Source of the DNA: Amoebidium appalachense | Taxonomy: Eukaryota; Ichthyosporea | Direction of reading: 5' to 3' | Length of the DNA: 64,000 nt | NCBI GenBank assembly: GCA_963693365.1 | Contig: CAVNZM010000004.1 | Location: 2,480,001-2,544,000, forward strand | Shown here: positions 1-26,259 of the stretch, one piece after another | How positions within the stretch are numbered: position 1 is the stretch's first letter | Layout: each line of letters starts with the position of its first letter | Notes under the pieces: model-generated | Seen by the model: only the letters and a program-made list of their open reading frames with translations | Told to the model about the DNA's origin: nothing | Database searches by the model: none | Translations under genes and position numbers: made by a program

Positions 1-2
1 TC

Positions 3-83
3 GACGTTTGTGCGAGGAAAGTGCTGTTAACGTTTGAGGGTTGGGAAGAGGTAGAAGAAGAAGACAACGAGAAAGAAGAATAA
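3..83 (+). CDS. possible 3' end of an upstream gene (partial)
   Basis: A 26-codon open frame enters from the window edge and stops with TAA at 81-83. It encodes a hydrophobic stretch (VLLTFEGWEE) followed by an acidic tail rich in Glu and Asp. Acidic C-termini of this sort are common in nuclear proteins, but no family is recognisable. It could equally be chance, because the frame is short and has no visible splice acceptor inside the window. Low confidence. Confidence 0.2.
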   Translation, partial: DVCARKVLLTFEGWEEVEEEDNEKEE

Positions 84-1334
84 GAAGAATCCAGGGAGAA
101 AACGAGAAGCATTTCCCGAGGCTTTCAGTATAGGTAGGTATGGTGTTGCTTATGTGAGCTACATGCCCATCACGAACTGATGGTTTCATTTCTGTCTTTG
201 CAATATGTAAGCATATTAATTTGATTTTGTATAATGGCTGCTTCCGTGCTAAATAGGACTGGTTTAACAGGTGCGCTCACCGATTCTGCAATGTAAACAT
301 ACAGCACCTCAAAAATTTCTTTGAAATGTGTGCAACCATTTAGTTTCACCAGGTGGTGCATTTTGTGCCCATCCACCCCGGATCGCTTTTTCTAAACCCA
401 CCTGTGTTTTCCCCTGTCGTAAAGTCCCACGTGTATCCACTCTTCGAAAGGATGTATACAGGCTCCTTGTAACTTACTCCGCCCTCCTCAACCTGCTGTT
501 CTTTATTCCCATTTTCTTCCAACACAACTCCAACTCCACCCTCCAGGAAAAAGAAAAAATATGTTACAGCCAGGCAGAAAAAGAAGAATGTTATTCGTAC
601 AGTGGCTTGGAGGTTAGTGATTCGTATCACTCTCCGTGCCATGCTGACTAACGCACCCTAAATATGGTGTCTTCGCAAGCTTTAATTTTGAGAACATCAG
701 TTTTGTTGCACTTGCTTGTTATATAGCACCTAAAGACAAGGCATGGTGCCAACGATTTTTTCGGTACAAATCTTTCCAGAGGAGTACTTGAAACAATGCA
801 CTTCGTCGGTCCCAACCTAACACAGCAGCACACACACACAAGTAAGCCATGGCCTGAGGGACCACACGGGATACCGATGTTGCCTACATGTACAGAAAAT
901 ACATAGGTAGTGCTCACTGGTCAGTCACAAAATGCACTAACGGAGTTCGAAAGAGGCCCTGCATATGCATTCCAGCACAGATTCCATTGACGCCATGATT
1001 GCGCAAACCTGCATTTTAGCGGGAAAACCTGATCCACCCAGCCTTCCAGAGTTCCATGGATCCAGCAGCTCAGACTGAACTCAGTCAAACGCAAGCACCA
1101 TGCACTAACTGCATGCACCGACTAAAATCTTGTGGGGATAGCCGGGAAACTCCTGTAGCATTACGGTGAACGTCATATTCTCTACTTCACTCCGCATATT
1201 GCAAGCTCAGTAACATTACCTTTTAGACTTGTGCCCTCGAAGGGGCTAAACTGGTTAACGCGTTGCAGAAAAGAAGCACTCTTCTTGTTTTACGAAATCG
1301 CTGCTTTCTTGTTTTCCCTCTTTTTTCCTTGAAG
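84..1334. other. 5' region of the HAUS8-like gene, no confirmed gene
   Basis: No confident gene lies here. One possible exon sits near 546-611, after a strong polypyrimidine stretch ending in ccaccctccag and before the donor gttagt. One of its frames is very basic (RKKKKY, RQKKKN). HAUS8 proteins usually have a basic microtubule-binding N-terminus, so this might belong to the downstream gene. However, its splice phase does not join directly to the exon at 1335. Confidence 0.25.
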
Positions 1335-6221
<4,887 letters not shown>

Positions 6222-6363
6222 ATTTGCACCAATCAGGGTCAAAATCCTTTGTATGGTATGTTATTTTTAGTCTCTTATTATCTCCCTCCCTCCCTGTCCC
6301 CCCCCCCCCCCCCCTCCCTCCCCTCCCCCCTGTCCTCCCTCTTACTCTCCCTCTTCTTCCCCC

Positions 6364-6415
<52 letters not shown>

Positions 6416-7378
6416 CTCTCGCTCACTAACTCTATCTCTCGCTCGCTAACTCTCTTCTCTCTCTCCACTCCCCCCCCCTCCCCCCCTTCGCATGCTCTCT
6501 TCCCACTCCCCCGCCCCCTCCCTCCCCCCCCCCCCCCCCCCCCCCTTCGCATGATGTCAGAGTCTGGGCTCTCTCTCTCTCTCTCTCTATCTATATCTCT
6601 CTCCCTTCCCCCCCCCCCCCCCCCCCCCCCCCCCTCCCCCCTCCCCCCTCCCTCCCCTCCCCTCTCCCTTCGCCCTCATGTTCCGCTCTACTCTTCCCCC
6701 CCCCCCCCCCCCCCTTTCTTTCCCTTTCCTCCCTCCCTCCCCATTCCCCCTACTCCCCCCCCCCCCCTCTCCCCCCCCCCCCCCCCCCCCTTTTTTTTTT
6801 TTTTTTTTTTTGGTGGTGGTGGTGGGGGGGGGGGGGGGGGGGGGGGAGCTTTGTATCGGCGTCCCGTTGCTTTCCGAGGTTTTAGACACGGAGGCTGGCC
6901 GAATTCTAAGCAAGAAGGTACTTTTGAACGAATGTAAACCATACATGGCAGGTGACTTGCTGCATGCCTAGCCTTACACATGTACAACCGAACCCCACAG
7001 TTGAATGGCATTGGAATGTAATTTGTAAATACAGAATCGGCCCATTCAAAAGCATAGAAGTTCCATGGGAAGACAGTCTGTGGGATTTGTGAGTTTAGCA
7101 GTGATGGCCTAAACCTCTTAATTAAAAACGCACGCACACATGCAGAAAGGCACATGTCTTCTTGATCAATGCACTGATATATGCACACACTATCATATTC
7201 TGATTCCAAAGTTGATTTGCATCACGTGAATGTTACAATGAATAATAATGTTGGGTAGAAATAGTATCTAATAGTAAACGTAAATCTCACTTTAGTTTGA
7301 TGACAACCGACAGGAGGCTTTTGTTGCTCTTTGAAAAATAAGTAGCATCAAGTGCAGGCTATTTTAATGACTACTAAG

Positions 7379-7422
<44 letters not shown>

Positions 7423-7677
7423 ATGCACAAACTGTAAACACACACATACATATACACATGCACCCACTGTACCTAATTTTTTCAATATTTCTGTTCAAGA
7501 ACATATCTACAGCGCTTCTCATGAGCAATATCGAGCCCCGACAAGTGTCCAGGGCTTGTAATTGTGCGATACTTAATAAAAACGCGTATTTTGAGTTTTG
7601 TGACTGGACGGGCGTTTTTAGCTGGGCTTGCAGATCCCCAAGAACCCCTCCGTTACGATAAGAAACTGTCCGTTACG
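6222..7677. other. intergenic spacer with C-, CT-, T- and G-runs
   Basis: No gene seen. Contains (CT)n at about 6374-6420 and 6573-6602, many C-runs, a C-T-(GGT)-G composite at about 6766-6846 and a 42-base C-run at 7380-7422. From 7424 on the sequence is of normal complexity and leads into the promoter below. Confidence 0.7.
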
Positions 7678-7816
7678 ATTGGCCAAAGAACAATACGGTT
7701 AAGCTGGCCAACCCCAGCCCAACCCTGATTCCAAAAAAAGCGGTCCGGCTTAACGATTGGCTTATTGTTCGTCTGAACATTGATTGGTTTTCTTCATCTG
7801 ACTCCAGGTATATAAG
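7678..7816 (+). promoter_or_regulatory. TATA-box promoter with three inverted CCAAT motifs
   Basis: ATTGG (inverted CCAAT) occurs at 7678-7682, 7756-7760 and 7783-7787. TATATAAG follows at 7809-7816, about 80 bases before the ATG at 7895. A direct repeat of ccgttacgat lies just upstream. Spacing and order are those of a strong RNA polymerase II core promoter. Transcription start is inferred near 7840. Confidence 0.65.
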
Positions 7817-7894
7817 CTGCACTTCGTGGTGACACTTTCTCAGATCCACTCTGTGTAAGCATTTGTTAGTCCCAGGATCAGCAGGGGTGAGATA

Positions 7895-9201
7895 ATGGCT
7901 TCCCGAACTGCTACAGCACTCTACGTGCTACTTTTCGCTCTTTTAGCCACTCTCTCAACCGCGAGAAGTGTTGAATATGTAGAGCCAACCCCATCCCCGT
8001 GCCCGGCCCAGTACTGCCATGCCAACCGGGTGTTGGTGGTCCGGGATGCACCCCTAGGCCTCCTGCCTTTGTCAGGAGCATGACCGTCACAAACACGGGC
8101 ACTGGTCCCCGCTAATGTTGTAGTCAGGTACAAGCGCACTGACGGCAAGACCGAGCAGGCAACAGCAACCATTACCGCTGGTGCCTCCCAGTTCTTCGCT
8201 GCCCGTGAGTACCAACTTGCTGGCGTCACTTTCACCAGTGTGATGGAGATCGTCAGTGTGCAGGTTAACCCCAGTGTTGGTGGTATAATATTTTCCGCCC
8301 CGTTCCCTGGCGTTAACAGCATCACCGAGAACTACAAGCTTGAGGTCAAGGGTGGTAATTACGCCCCCATCCCCGGACCTGTTCCCGTGCCCGGGCCAGT
8401 ATTGTGCGCATTTGGCGCCGGCCTAGTTGGTTGCGCAACTCCCACGTCCGTTAGGAGCATGACCATCACCAACACCGCCACCGCCCCCGCTAATGTCCAA
8501 GTCACGTACCGACGCACGGCAACAGAACCGAGCAAGCAACAGCAACCATTGCCGCTGGCGCTTCCCAGTTCTTTGCGGCCCGCCAGTACCAACTTGATGG
8601 CGTTTCCTTCACCAGTGAGATGGAGATCGTCAGTGTGCAGGTTAGCTCCGGTTCCAGCGGTGTGCTGGTGCTTTCCGCCCCGTTCCCTGGCGTTAACGGC
8701 ATCGATACCCAGAACTACATGTACAAGCTTGAGGTTAACGGTGGTGATTCCGCCCCTATGCCCGGACCTGCTCCCGTCCCAGTGCCCAAGCCTGCCCCAT
8801 GTGTGGGCAACAGCCCTGGTTGCCGTCCCCCAACATACGTGAAGGGTGCCACTGTTTTTAACCGATCTGGCGTTCCCCTTCGCATCATTGCTACCTACAG
8901 CTCGGCCGATGGCAAGAAGACCGAGCGTCAGGTGTCTGTTGTAGTTGCCGGCCAGTCTGTTGTGTTTGCACCGCTACACGTGATTGGCAGGCGGCTGGTG
9001 ATTCGTTCAACCAGGTGCTGCCCTGGCCCAAATCACGGTTTCTGTCGACGGCCGGCATGCGTTCTCGTCGCCGGTCTCCTTGCTCCTTTTGGCCTCGAAG
9101 GAATTGTCGACAATGTGGACCTCATCGCAAGATTGCCCGGTGGACGTATTTCGCTTGCTCACGGCAAGCCAAGTTCTACTGTTGCCACAAAGTCTTTTTA
9201 A
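7895..9201 (+). pseudogene. secreted tandem-repeat protein with broken reading frame
   Basis: Starts with a clear signal peptide (MASRTATALYVLLFALLATL, then STARS). About three copies of a ~126-residue domain follow, separated by Pro-rich linkers such as PIPGPVPVPGP. Each domain has an ITNT-type strand, a TEQATATI-type strand, MEIVSVQV and SAPFPGV. The DNA period is 379 bp (ATGGAGATCGTCAGTGTGCA at 8240 and 8619). The frame changes at about 7990 (C-run), 8107 (C-run) and 8516-8526, and probably twice near 9000-9090, so no single ORF covers the gene. No introns are apparent. Either this is a decaying gene or the assembly has homopolymer indels; the intact promoter and signal peptide favour the second. 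The domain is not one I recognise. It resembles the beta-sandwich repeats of secreted or cell-surface proteins only in general character. Confidence 0.6.
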
Positions 9202-9849
9202 CATTATTGTATAGCAGTTGGACTGTTTGACATTGTATTGCCAATAGATTTGGCAATGATTTCACTAGATCTAGATTAGTCTTATTATAATTTAGCATTA
9301 ATGCCGCCACCGTTCAGCTCAGCTGTACATATAGGTTCATCATGATTTAGTATTTAACGGCTGGCACCGTTGTCACGAGTCGCCGTTGCAGCACAACCGT
9401 GACTAGTGACTTAGGACATAAATTTTTTGAGTTAAAGTCGTTTTTCCCCAAAAAATATGCAATCCAATTCTGCAGGCAACGTGATATCTGCGTGGTGTGT
9501 ATGCGCGGTCTGGGCTCCAACTGCCCCAGGTTTCCCATGGCATGCACCACCGCCGCTAAAGGTGGTATAGAAAGGCTAAGTGTTCGGAGACTTTGTCGCA
9601 TACTTGCAGCTGGCTGATAGTTATATCCGCACTATCCGTACAGTAAAACAACGTCGCACCACCGCAAACAGGCAATTTTTCAGTTCTTAGGTCTCAACAG
9701 ATGATTGAATAAGACTTGTAGAGGTTGACCCGATGAAAGAGCACACACATGCAACACAAACACACGCAGGCATATATCCCTCCCTCCTCCTCCTCCCCCC
9801 CCCCCCCCCCTCCCCCTCCCCCCCCCCCCCCCCCCACACGCACATGCAC

Positions 9850-9898
<49 letters not shown>

Positions 9899-10025
9899 TC
9901 GCGCTCGTGCGTAAACTTCAGCACTTGTGCATTACAGCTTTAAAACCACGTATTATATGGATTTCTATGCGAATCCAGTGACCATGAGTTCGATTCCTTA
10001 AATATTTTTCCAACTAAGTTATTAA

Positions 10026-10065
<40 letters not shown>

Positions 10066-10102
10066 CGCGTAAATCGTGTCTGATTAATTGTGTTTTTTGC
10101 AG
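9202..10102. other. spacer, no confirmed gene
   Basis: Contains (CA)n with C-runs at about 9790-9895 and a 40-base C-run at 10026-10064. A possible small exon at about 9479-9530 (reading RDICVVCMRG, flanked by ctgcag and gtttcc) could not be joined in phase to anything. Confidence 0.5.
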
Positions 10103-10784
10103 GGTTCGGCAGTGTTGAGCTATTATGGCAGCTCGGTGGCGCAGACATGAATGACTTTGAGCCAATCCCAACACTCTATTTGAAGCCCACCCAGGGCGCA
10201 TTGGTGACCGATAACGTCCTCAGCAACTCAACAGATAAAAGTCTGATGGTAAAAACCTCACCCCTACCCACCCGCAGAAGGAGAAGCTCCCCTGTTTCCT
10301 TTTATGTTGCTATCTTCTGAGAATGGTTTATTCTAGCCAAAATTGATCGAACCAATCAAACTACACATATAAGATACTTGTTTATGAGTGGGGTGATTGG
10401 TGTATGTGAAAGTAAATGCAGTATATGAATGGGCAAAAGGTTGACCTATTCTCCTTGCACGTGAGAAATGAGGGTGGTGAGGTGGGGGAGAGAAAGATGG
10501 GGGTGGGCGGGCGGGGGGAGAGGGGGGGGGGGAGAGAGGGGAGGGCATGGAGCACGGAAAACAAACCTACAGGAACACGTACAATTCAACAGTATGGATG
10601 TTCCATTTGCACATCAGTATGCATGTACAGTCGTCTTGTTGTTAATTTAGGTGTTGTTTGATTTTTATTTTCTGTTTTTTGTTTATTTATTCATCTATCT
10701 ATTTTTTGATGATATTATTTGATATAAAACCTTTTTATTTTATTTTATTTTTTTCTTTCTCTCTCACGCTTTTTTTTTTTTTTT

Positions 10785-10829
<45 letters not shown>

Positions 10830-11105
10830 GGTGTTGGTGGTGGTTGGGGGAATAGGGAGGAGGGAGGAGGGGGGGGGGAGTGGTGGGGAGGGAGGAAGGG
10901 GGGGGGGGGGGGGGGGGGAGGGGAGTGATAAAATAATCATATGGGCAAGAGTCGGGAGGATTTAGAAAGGTTTGTTCAAACTGACGGGGCGTTTTTGCAG
11001 GTGAGCGAAGGCACCAAGGGGCAGGTCGGGTTTGGATACGTCCGAATGATCACAAACACGTGCTCACCGTGCGGGTTGGTTTTCAGCGCCCAGTGTATGA
11101 ATTAG
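10103..11105 (+). CDS. two phase-compatible orphan exons, 3' end of an unknown gene
   Basis: Exon 10103-10248 (acceptor ttttttgcag, donor ATG|gtaaaa) joins in phase 0 to exon 11001-11105 (acceptor gtttttgcag), which ends in TAG. Together they give about 83 residues. The second exon reads GYVRMITNTCSPCGLVF. This resembles the VRSMTITNT start of the repeat domain in the gene at 7895, so it may be another member of that family or a continuation of it. The intron holds a long T-run/G-run composite at 10771-10828. No upstream exon was found. Inference from splice signals only. Confidence 0.4.
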
Positions 11106-11279
11106 CTTGTATTACTATGATGTTCGTGCGATAACGATTTTATGATGCTTAATTACGGCCAGCGCTATCTGAAATTTTAATAATCTGAGTTTCTGATCAT
11201 GCGCTCTTTCAAGCCCTGTTAACTTGATTACCGCAACTAAAAAAGGGAACAAAAATACGAATCACTCACTTCAAGCCAG

Positions 11280-11310
<31 letters not shown>

Positions 11311-11598
11311 CCCTTTCCCCTGTCTTATTGTCCGCCAGCCCACCCCCCTGCCCACCCACCCATCTGCTGACGAAACATCACCAAATACGGACCTCTCTTA
11401 GTCATACATTCGAGAGAGCACACAAACACAGAAATCAAAAACGAAAGATAACAAAATAGACTCAAAAACAAAAGATAACCCACACACACCGGTGCACAAG
11501 CGTACACCATCACCACCCCCATTCAAAAACAAAGAAGAAAAAATTAAAACATAATATCGAATCTACCGATGTGCGAGCAGTATCAAGAGTCTGAAAGG

Positions 11599-12048
11599 CT
11601 AAAACTTCACCACCTTAACCGGTTTTGCCTTTGGTTTCGGGGCAGCAAAAACAACACTCTCACTTCTATCCTCAAGAGGCGCCACTTCCGCACTTTTCGG
11701 TTTTGCATATGGATGTGACCCCCCCATACGTGCTTCCCTGTTCTTATTCACGGCCTTAAACCCCCCCTTTTTCGTTTTTACGGTTCTTTCAACCTCATCC
11801 TCCCTCTGATTTTCCAGATCATCGTCATCCTCCACTGATTCATGTGTGTCCCTAGTGCTGAGCCGGATGGATGTCTCCTCTGTGAACATACCACATCATC
11901 AGTTAATGGCCCAGCCAAACTGATGTATGTACATGTGCTCACATCCATTTATTTCCGGCTTCGCAAAAATTCGCTGACAACTGCCCTCCCCCCCCCCCAC
12001 CCAATATCTACCATCCGTTTCCCGGCTTCGCAGAGCTTGGCCGACAAG

Positions 12049-12084
<36 letters not shown>

Positions 12085-12251
12085 CCGCATGATGTTAAGA
12101 AAGCAAAAACCACCGACTCTCTACTAGGCCATTCTTCCTGGGCCCCCGACGTGCGGAGCCTAGGGTTGGCCCTCCGACAGGTTCATCTTAGCTTTACAGG
12201 CGCGCATGTGGTGATGTTTGCATGCAAGTTGGGCACTCGGCAGTGGCATGG

Positions 12252-12292
<41 letters not shown>

Positions 12293-13000
12293 GGGGGGGA
12301 GGGAGGGGGTGGAAGGAGGAGGAGGGGGGAAAGCAGGCATACCTTTCTGGCGGTTATTTTCAGGACAGTTTTGTTTCAAGTGCTCGACCGACCCACACAT
12401 TCCACAGGAGCCCCCTGCCACGACATACACGTGCCCATCAGTAAACTCAGTTTGCACCCAAAACTCTCGCCTTCATCCCATCTTATTATCTTGGTGCCAG
12501 CGTCTCCCTATTGAACTCAAAAAGACATCGAACTTAGCAAAGATAAAATACCAACACCCTCTTCTCCGCCACCAACCAACAAACTTAGCCCGCTCAATAT
12601 CCGACACGACCCAACGAAACCAAGATCTCCCCCCCCCCCCCCCCCCCCCCCCGCGCAAAAGGGTCCAGATAAGGATGGAATCTGCCGATGTTGCATGTCG
12701 AGTGTAAACTGGGTGACGTTCTTGGATGTACTTGCACTTCCTATCGGCTTGTACATGAAAAATCCTTGCTACACAATAGCGAACGCTCTGTGATACCAGT
12801 CGCTAGTATTGGCATTGTGGCTGTATACAGGTATCTGTGTGTGCATGCGTACCATATTGGGAGGTTAACTCGCAAGTATATGTTAGTGTTGTGTTTCTGT
12901 ACGTGCAATGTTGCGAGTGTGGAGATATTAGGCTTGTTAATCTGTACATCCCTCCCCCCCCTCCCCCCACACCCACACCCACCCGCCCTTCTCTGTCACC

Positions 13001-13037
<37 letters not shown>

Positions 13038-13242
13038 CGCTTGCACCTGTGTGTGGAAAACAAGCGCCCTTCAGTTGCAGTATGTCACAACACTTGCGGA
13101 ATCAGGCAAGGTGTTCGGGGGTGTGAATTAGGGGGATTGGGACGAACCTTTTGGGTAGAGACCACGGGGGTTGTCCGGACACGACCGGGTCAAGTGGCCC
13201 TTCTCTTTGCAAATAAAGCACACTGCAAAAGGAAATTCGGGG

Positions 13243-13279
<37 letters not shown>

Positions 13280-13794
13280 TGTCCCCGAGATTTAGCCAAC
13301 AATTTAGTTGATCAAGCAATAGTGCCGGAGAAAATTCAAAATCAGATGTCCACATTTGACACTTACAGAGGGCCCAAGAGGCAAGTTGCCAGTGCATAAC
13401 TAAACCCCTGTCCAACACTCCCACAAGACCTTCCCCCTCCTCCTCCACCACCACCACGAAAAAAACGGGGGCAAATAAATGCACCATCGAGGTTCCCTGC
13501 CCAGGCCTTTAAAAGAGTCTTGTCAGCACTGTGTGCCAAACCTCCTCTGCCCCCTCCTCCTCCCTCCCCCCCCCCCCCCCCCCCTCTCTCCAACCCTCCC
13601 CTTCGTTCCGACATGCCCTCCGCTCCAGCCTCCACCCATCCCCCCCCTCCCCCCTTCTCTCTTACCCTCGTTCCGACCTTCCTTACAAACTCTGGCTTAC
13701 ACCCTCTCCCCCACCAGCCCACTCTCTTCCCTCCCTGACACAGACAAGCATCCAGACAGTCGTGCGTTATCACACGGGATCCTTACACCCTTAG

Positions 13795-13825
<31 letters not shown>

Positions 13826-14141
13826 TTCATCTCCCCCGCACAAGCAAACAAAATGACGAGGGTGGGAGGTGAGCGGCCCAGGTATAGATGGCGAGGCAAT
13901 ATCACAACAAGTCAAAATGAGGCCTCCCTATGCCCCCAAACCTCCCTATCGCCTGGCCTTACAGAGCACACCATCCGCCTGCTTACCGTTTGGATCGACC
14001 TTTTTCCTGCACCCGGCAGTTTTGTGTTGTGTGGACCCACACTTGTAGCAGATCCCTGTGACTGTGCCTTTCACTTGGGGGCATTCGGTGATCACGTGCC
14101 CACGGGCACGGCAACCAAGGCAGGTCTGTGGGTGTGTTTGC

Positions 14142-14186
<45 letters not shown>

Positions 14187-14675
14187 GGAAGGGGAGGGGG
14201 TGGAGGAGTGTGTGTGAGGGTGTAGGGGAGGGAGATAGGGGGTGGGACAGAGGGGGGGGGGGGGGGGGGGGGGGGGGATTGTTTGTGTGTGTGCATGTGT
14301 ACAGGCCCTGGCATGCAAATGGACATTTATATACACAATCGTCTCCTAGTGGACTTGGTCCCTTTTGCGAGCAGCGCAGGGGGGGGGGGGGGGGGGGGGG
14401 GGGGAGAGGGAGGGGGGAAGGGGGAGGGGAAGAAGGGGGGGAAGGGGGGGGGGGGGGAGGGGGGAAAGGGAAGCAGGGAAGGGATGAGCTGGGAGAAAGG
14501 CTATATGAGTTCGGTGTCACAGTGTGCAAGTAAAGAAACGAAATAACCCAAAAAGCAGGACGATGGCTCGGAGAAGGAGGTTTTGTGTTGGAAGGTCGCA
14601 GAGCAAGCCGAGGTGGACAGTAGGGCGAGAAAGAGATCACGTGCATACATGTGTTTGGAACTCAACAAGACACGC

Positions 14676-14725
<50 letters not shown>

Positions 14726-15019
14726 AGGGTACACAAACCTGCACAGAATAGAGTTTTTTTTTTTTTTTTTTTTTTGGGGGGGGGGGGGGGGGGAGGGGTA
14801 AATCTAAAGTATGATTGCCCAAGTAGGTTACTTTTGGTAGCTTGTGTAAGTGTGTGTAACGGACAAGTAGCTGCGCAAGCTTGTGCTAAAGTCTGCAGGG
14901 GGCAAGAACCAAGGGAGAAATAGCAAGGTGACAAAAACGAATGTTAAAGGTGCACAGGAGGTGGGAAGGCTGGCTATCTCCAAACCATCTTCCACTAACT
15001 GTCACAACCATCTCATCCG

Positions 15020-15050
<31 letters not shown>

Positions 15051-15747
15051 TTTCCCCGCGCCCCCATCCCCCCTGCCCGACCTCAAACCTCCCAATCTTC
15101 ACCTCAGCAACCACAATATTACCCTCCTAAATTCACCGGTTTTCACATGTGCCCCCCCCCCCCCCCCCCCTCCCGCCTTCCCCCCCCCCCCCCCCCCCCC
15201 CCCCCGCCTTTCCCCCCCCCCTTCCCCCCCCCCCCCCCCTCCCCCCCCGCCTCTCCACAACAAAAAAAGGGAGGGTTTCGACATGATCCCCAAATAGTGT
15301 GCCACTTGCCTTGTGTCTGTTGCGCCTGTTCTTCCTCTGTTCTCTCCTCTTCAACAGCCTCTCCTTTTCCTTCTCTTTATCAGCCTCCTTCTTGCTCTTC
15401 TTCTCCTCCTTGCTCTGTTTGCCATCTTGCGTTGCATCACCCTCAACACCCTCCCCGTCCTCTGTGTTTTCGGCTGCCTTCTTCTTCTTCTTGTTCTTCT
15501 TCTTCTTCTTCTTTTTCTTCTCACCTTCCCCTGCACCTGTACCTTCCACTTTTTCTTCCCCATCCTTCTCTCCCTCGCCTTCCTCTCCCTCCCCTTCTAC
15601 CTCTTCTACCTTCTCCTCCTCTCCTTCGGAGTCCTGCTCCTTCACTTCATCACCTTCTTTCCAATCATACTTGATCCCCTTTTTTAATTCAGACCAGGGA
15701 GTGGCCTCTAAGGCCTTCGTACGCCCCATACGTGCAAACCGAGTCAT
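11599..15747 (-). CDS. ZCCHC9: zinc finger CCHC domain-containing protein 9
   Basis: Five exons on the minus strand: 15747-15310, 14125-13987, 13243-13148, 12414-12343 and 11879-11599, giving 341 residues. It starts MTRFARMGRTKALEATPWSE, as in animal ZCCHC9 (MTRWARV...W). A long Glu/Lys-rich region with poly-Lys follows. Four CX2CX4HX4C zinc knuckles then come at about 148-161, 172-185, 201-214 and 228-241. The linkers GICYKCGST, FPFAVCF, SCPDNPRGLYPKG and CGSVEHLKQNCPE are family signatures. The C-terminus (KPKAKPVKVVKF) is also typical. The family is nuclear/nucleolar and RNA-binding, with a proposed role in ribosome biogenesis. Intron 1 has a GC donor (AAG|GCAAGT). All joins keep phase (0, 1, 1, 1). 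It is longer than human ZCCHC9 (271 aa) because of the charged insert in exon 1. Confidence 0.94.
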
Positions 15748-16131
15748 CTTGCTGTGCTTCCAAAAAATTACTTAGAAACGAAAGGAAAGTTTCCAATAGG
15801 ACAAGAAACAGAAACTCTCTCACATGATCAGCTCCGCCTGTACAGCCTGTGCACGTGTACTTTGCAGCCGTTGTGGCTCTTGAAACAGCCAATCAAGTAC
15901 ACAACATTTAGCTTTATATGGTAAACCCGCGAAACATATCCAATCAGTGCTCAGGAAAATCATGTAGGTCTGCCGGCCCCGGGGCTGCTGCTCAGTTCTG
16001 TTTGCGCTGGAGTCTGCGCGGGAGCAGGCCGCTCTACTACTAAACAAACAACAACCAACAACAACAACCCCTTTGTTGCTCCCTTTGTACCCCTACAAGT
16101 GCTTTGTGCTATAAGAACTCTAAGTACAAAC
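15748..16131. promoter_or_regulatory. divergent promoter region between ZCCHC9 and SETD6-like genes
   Basis: The 384-bp spacer between two divergent start codons holds CCAAT boxes at 15889-15893 and 15940-15944. No TATA box is obvious. A shared bidirectional promoter is inferred from the layout. Confidence 0.55.
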
Positions 16132-25060
<8,929 letters not shown>

Positions 25061-25781
25061 CATTGGTGGTTTAGATGATCCTGTGCCTGATATTTTCGTG
25101 TTTTTTGGAATGAATGGTTATTTTGCTCCCCCTTCCCCAACTGTTTTCGTTCCCTCGTTCCCCTCCCTCTCATGTCCTATAGGGTGACATCCGTGTGGGT
25201 GGGCGGGGCAGTTTTTTTTTTTTTTTTTTTTTTGGTTTGCCTAAGAAGGTGGGGGGGGGATAAGATTGTGGCACAGAACGAAGTACAAATCTACAACGGA
25301 TAGCATACCGAGAACGCAACACAAGCCAAGCCCATTCGGCCAGGGGGGAGAGGGGGGGGGGGGGGGGGGAGGGGGAGGGGAGGGGGCAGGGAAGCAAAAA
25401 CTTTACTAATTAGTTGGACTGTGTGATATAGCGACCGTTTTTGGAATCATTATTAGCGGGCGCTGAAAAACACCCTGCTGTTAGAGTTCAAATGTGATCC
25501 AACTCATTACGGCTATACCGGAAATTGCGTCACATGACCCCATTCTGCATAAAGAGAGGGTAGACATTCGATGGAATTCGTCCTAATAAAAGAAGAAGAG
25601 ATTCGGCCCGGACGCGGGTCGTCTCGGAGGCAATAACTATTTCCTAATAACATACTAAACATGTGCATATTCGCGCGTCTTGATCAAAAATCTACATATA
25701 TGTGTGTATGTGTGCGTCTCTAAAAATAAATGCAGCCCTCGGCACTGCCCTGTATTCAGGTGCCGCAGGTAGGGAAGGGAG
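25061..25781. other. intergenic spacer between convergent genes
   Basis: 3' flanks of the SETD6-like (+) and Kelch-BTB (-) genes. Contains a T-run (25210-25233) and a G-run tract (25341-25385). AATAAA occurs in AATAAAAG near 25584 on the + strand and may serve the SETD6-like transcript. No other gene seen. Confidence 0.55.
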
Positions 25782-25972
25782 TTATTTGACGGGCAGGCGG
25801 TGCAGCAGTTGCATCAGCAGAGACTTGTGGTCGGGTGATGAGATGAGGTTCTCCTGCAAAGGACACACAAGTGCTTAGTATACGTGCACGTGCAACTACC
25901 AAATGTAATGTTTACATGTTTTACTATTTCATGCCCCCCCTCCTCCCCCCTTTTACAGCTTTTTTTTTTTTT

Positions 25973-26019
<47 letters not shown>

Positions 26020-26220
26020 CTGGCTGGATGCACCACTCCACCCCACACAAACAACAGCAACAACTGCAAACCTTGCATCATCCAGCTCGCTGACAACGTC
26101 GGTCTATATGTGTGAGAGACATTTTACCCAAATACCAGATAGATGCCTTAGAAATCGAATCATCCAAGAGGAGGATGAGAAGAAGGAGACCAGACCGAGG
26201 GGCCCACACGAGGAAGGCCG

Positions 26221-26259
<39 letters not shown>

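Noticed and set aside
15133-15309. Extension of ZCCHC9 exon 1 beyond the GC donor
   Set aside because: It reads into G-run-encoded Gly. Ending at AAG|GCAAGT joins the first zinc knuckle in phase.
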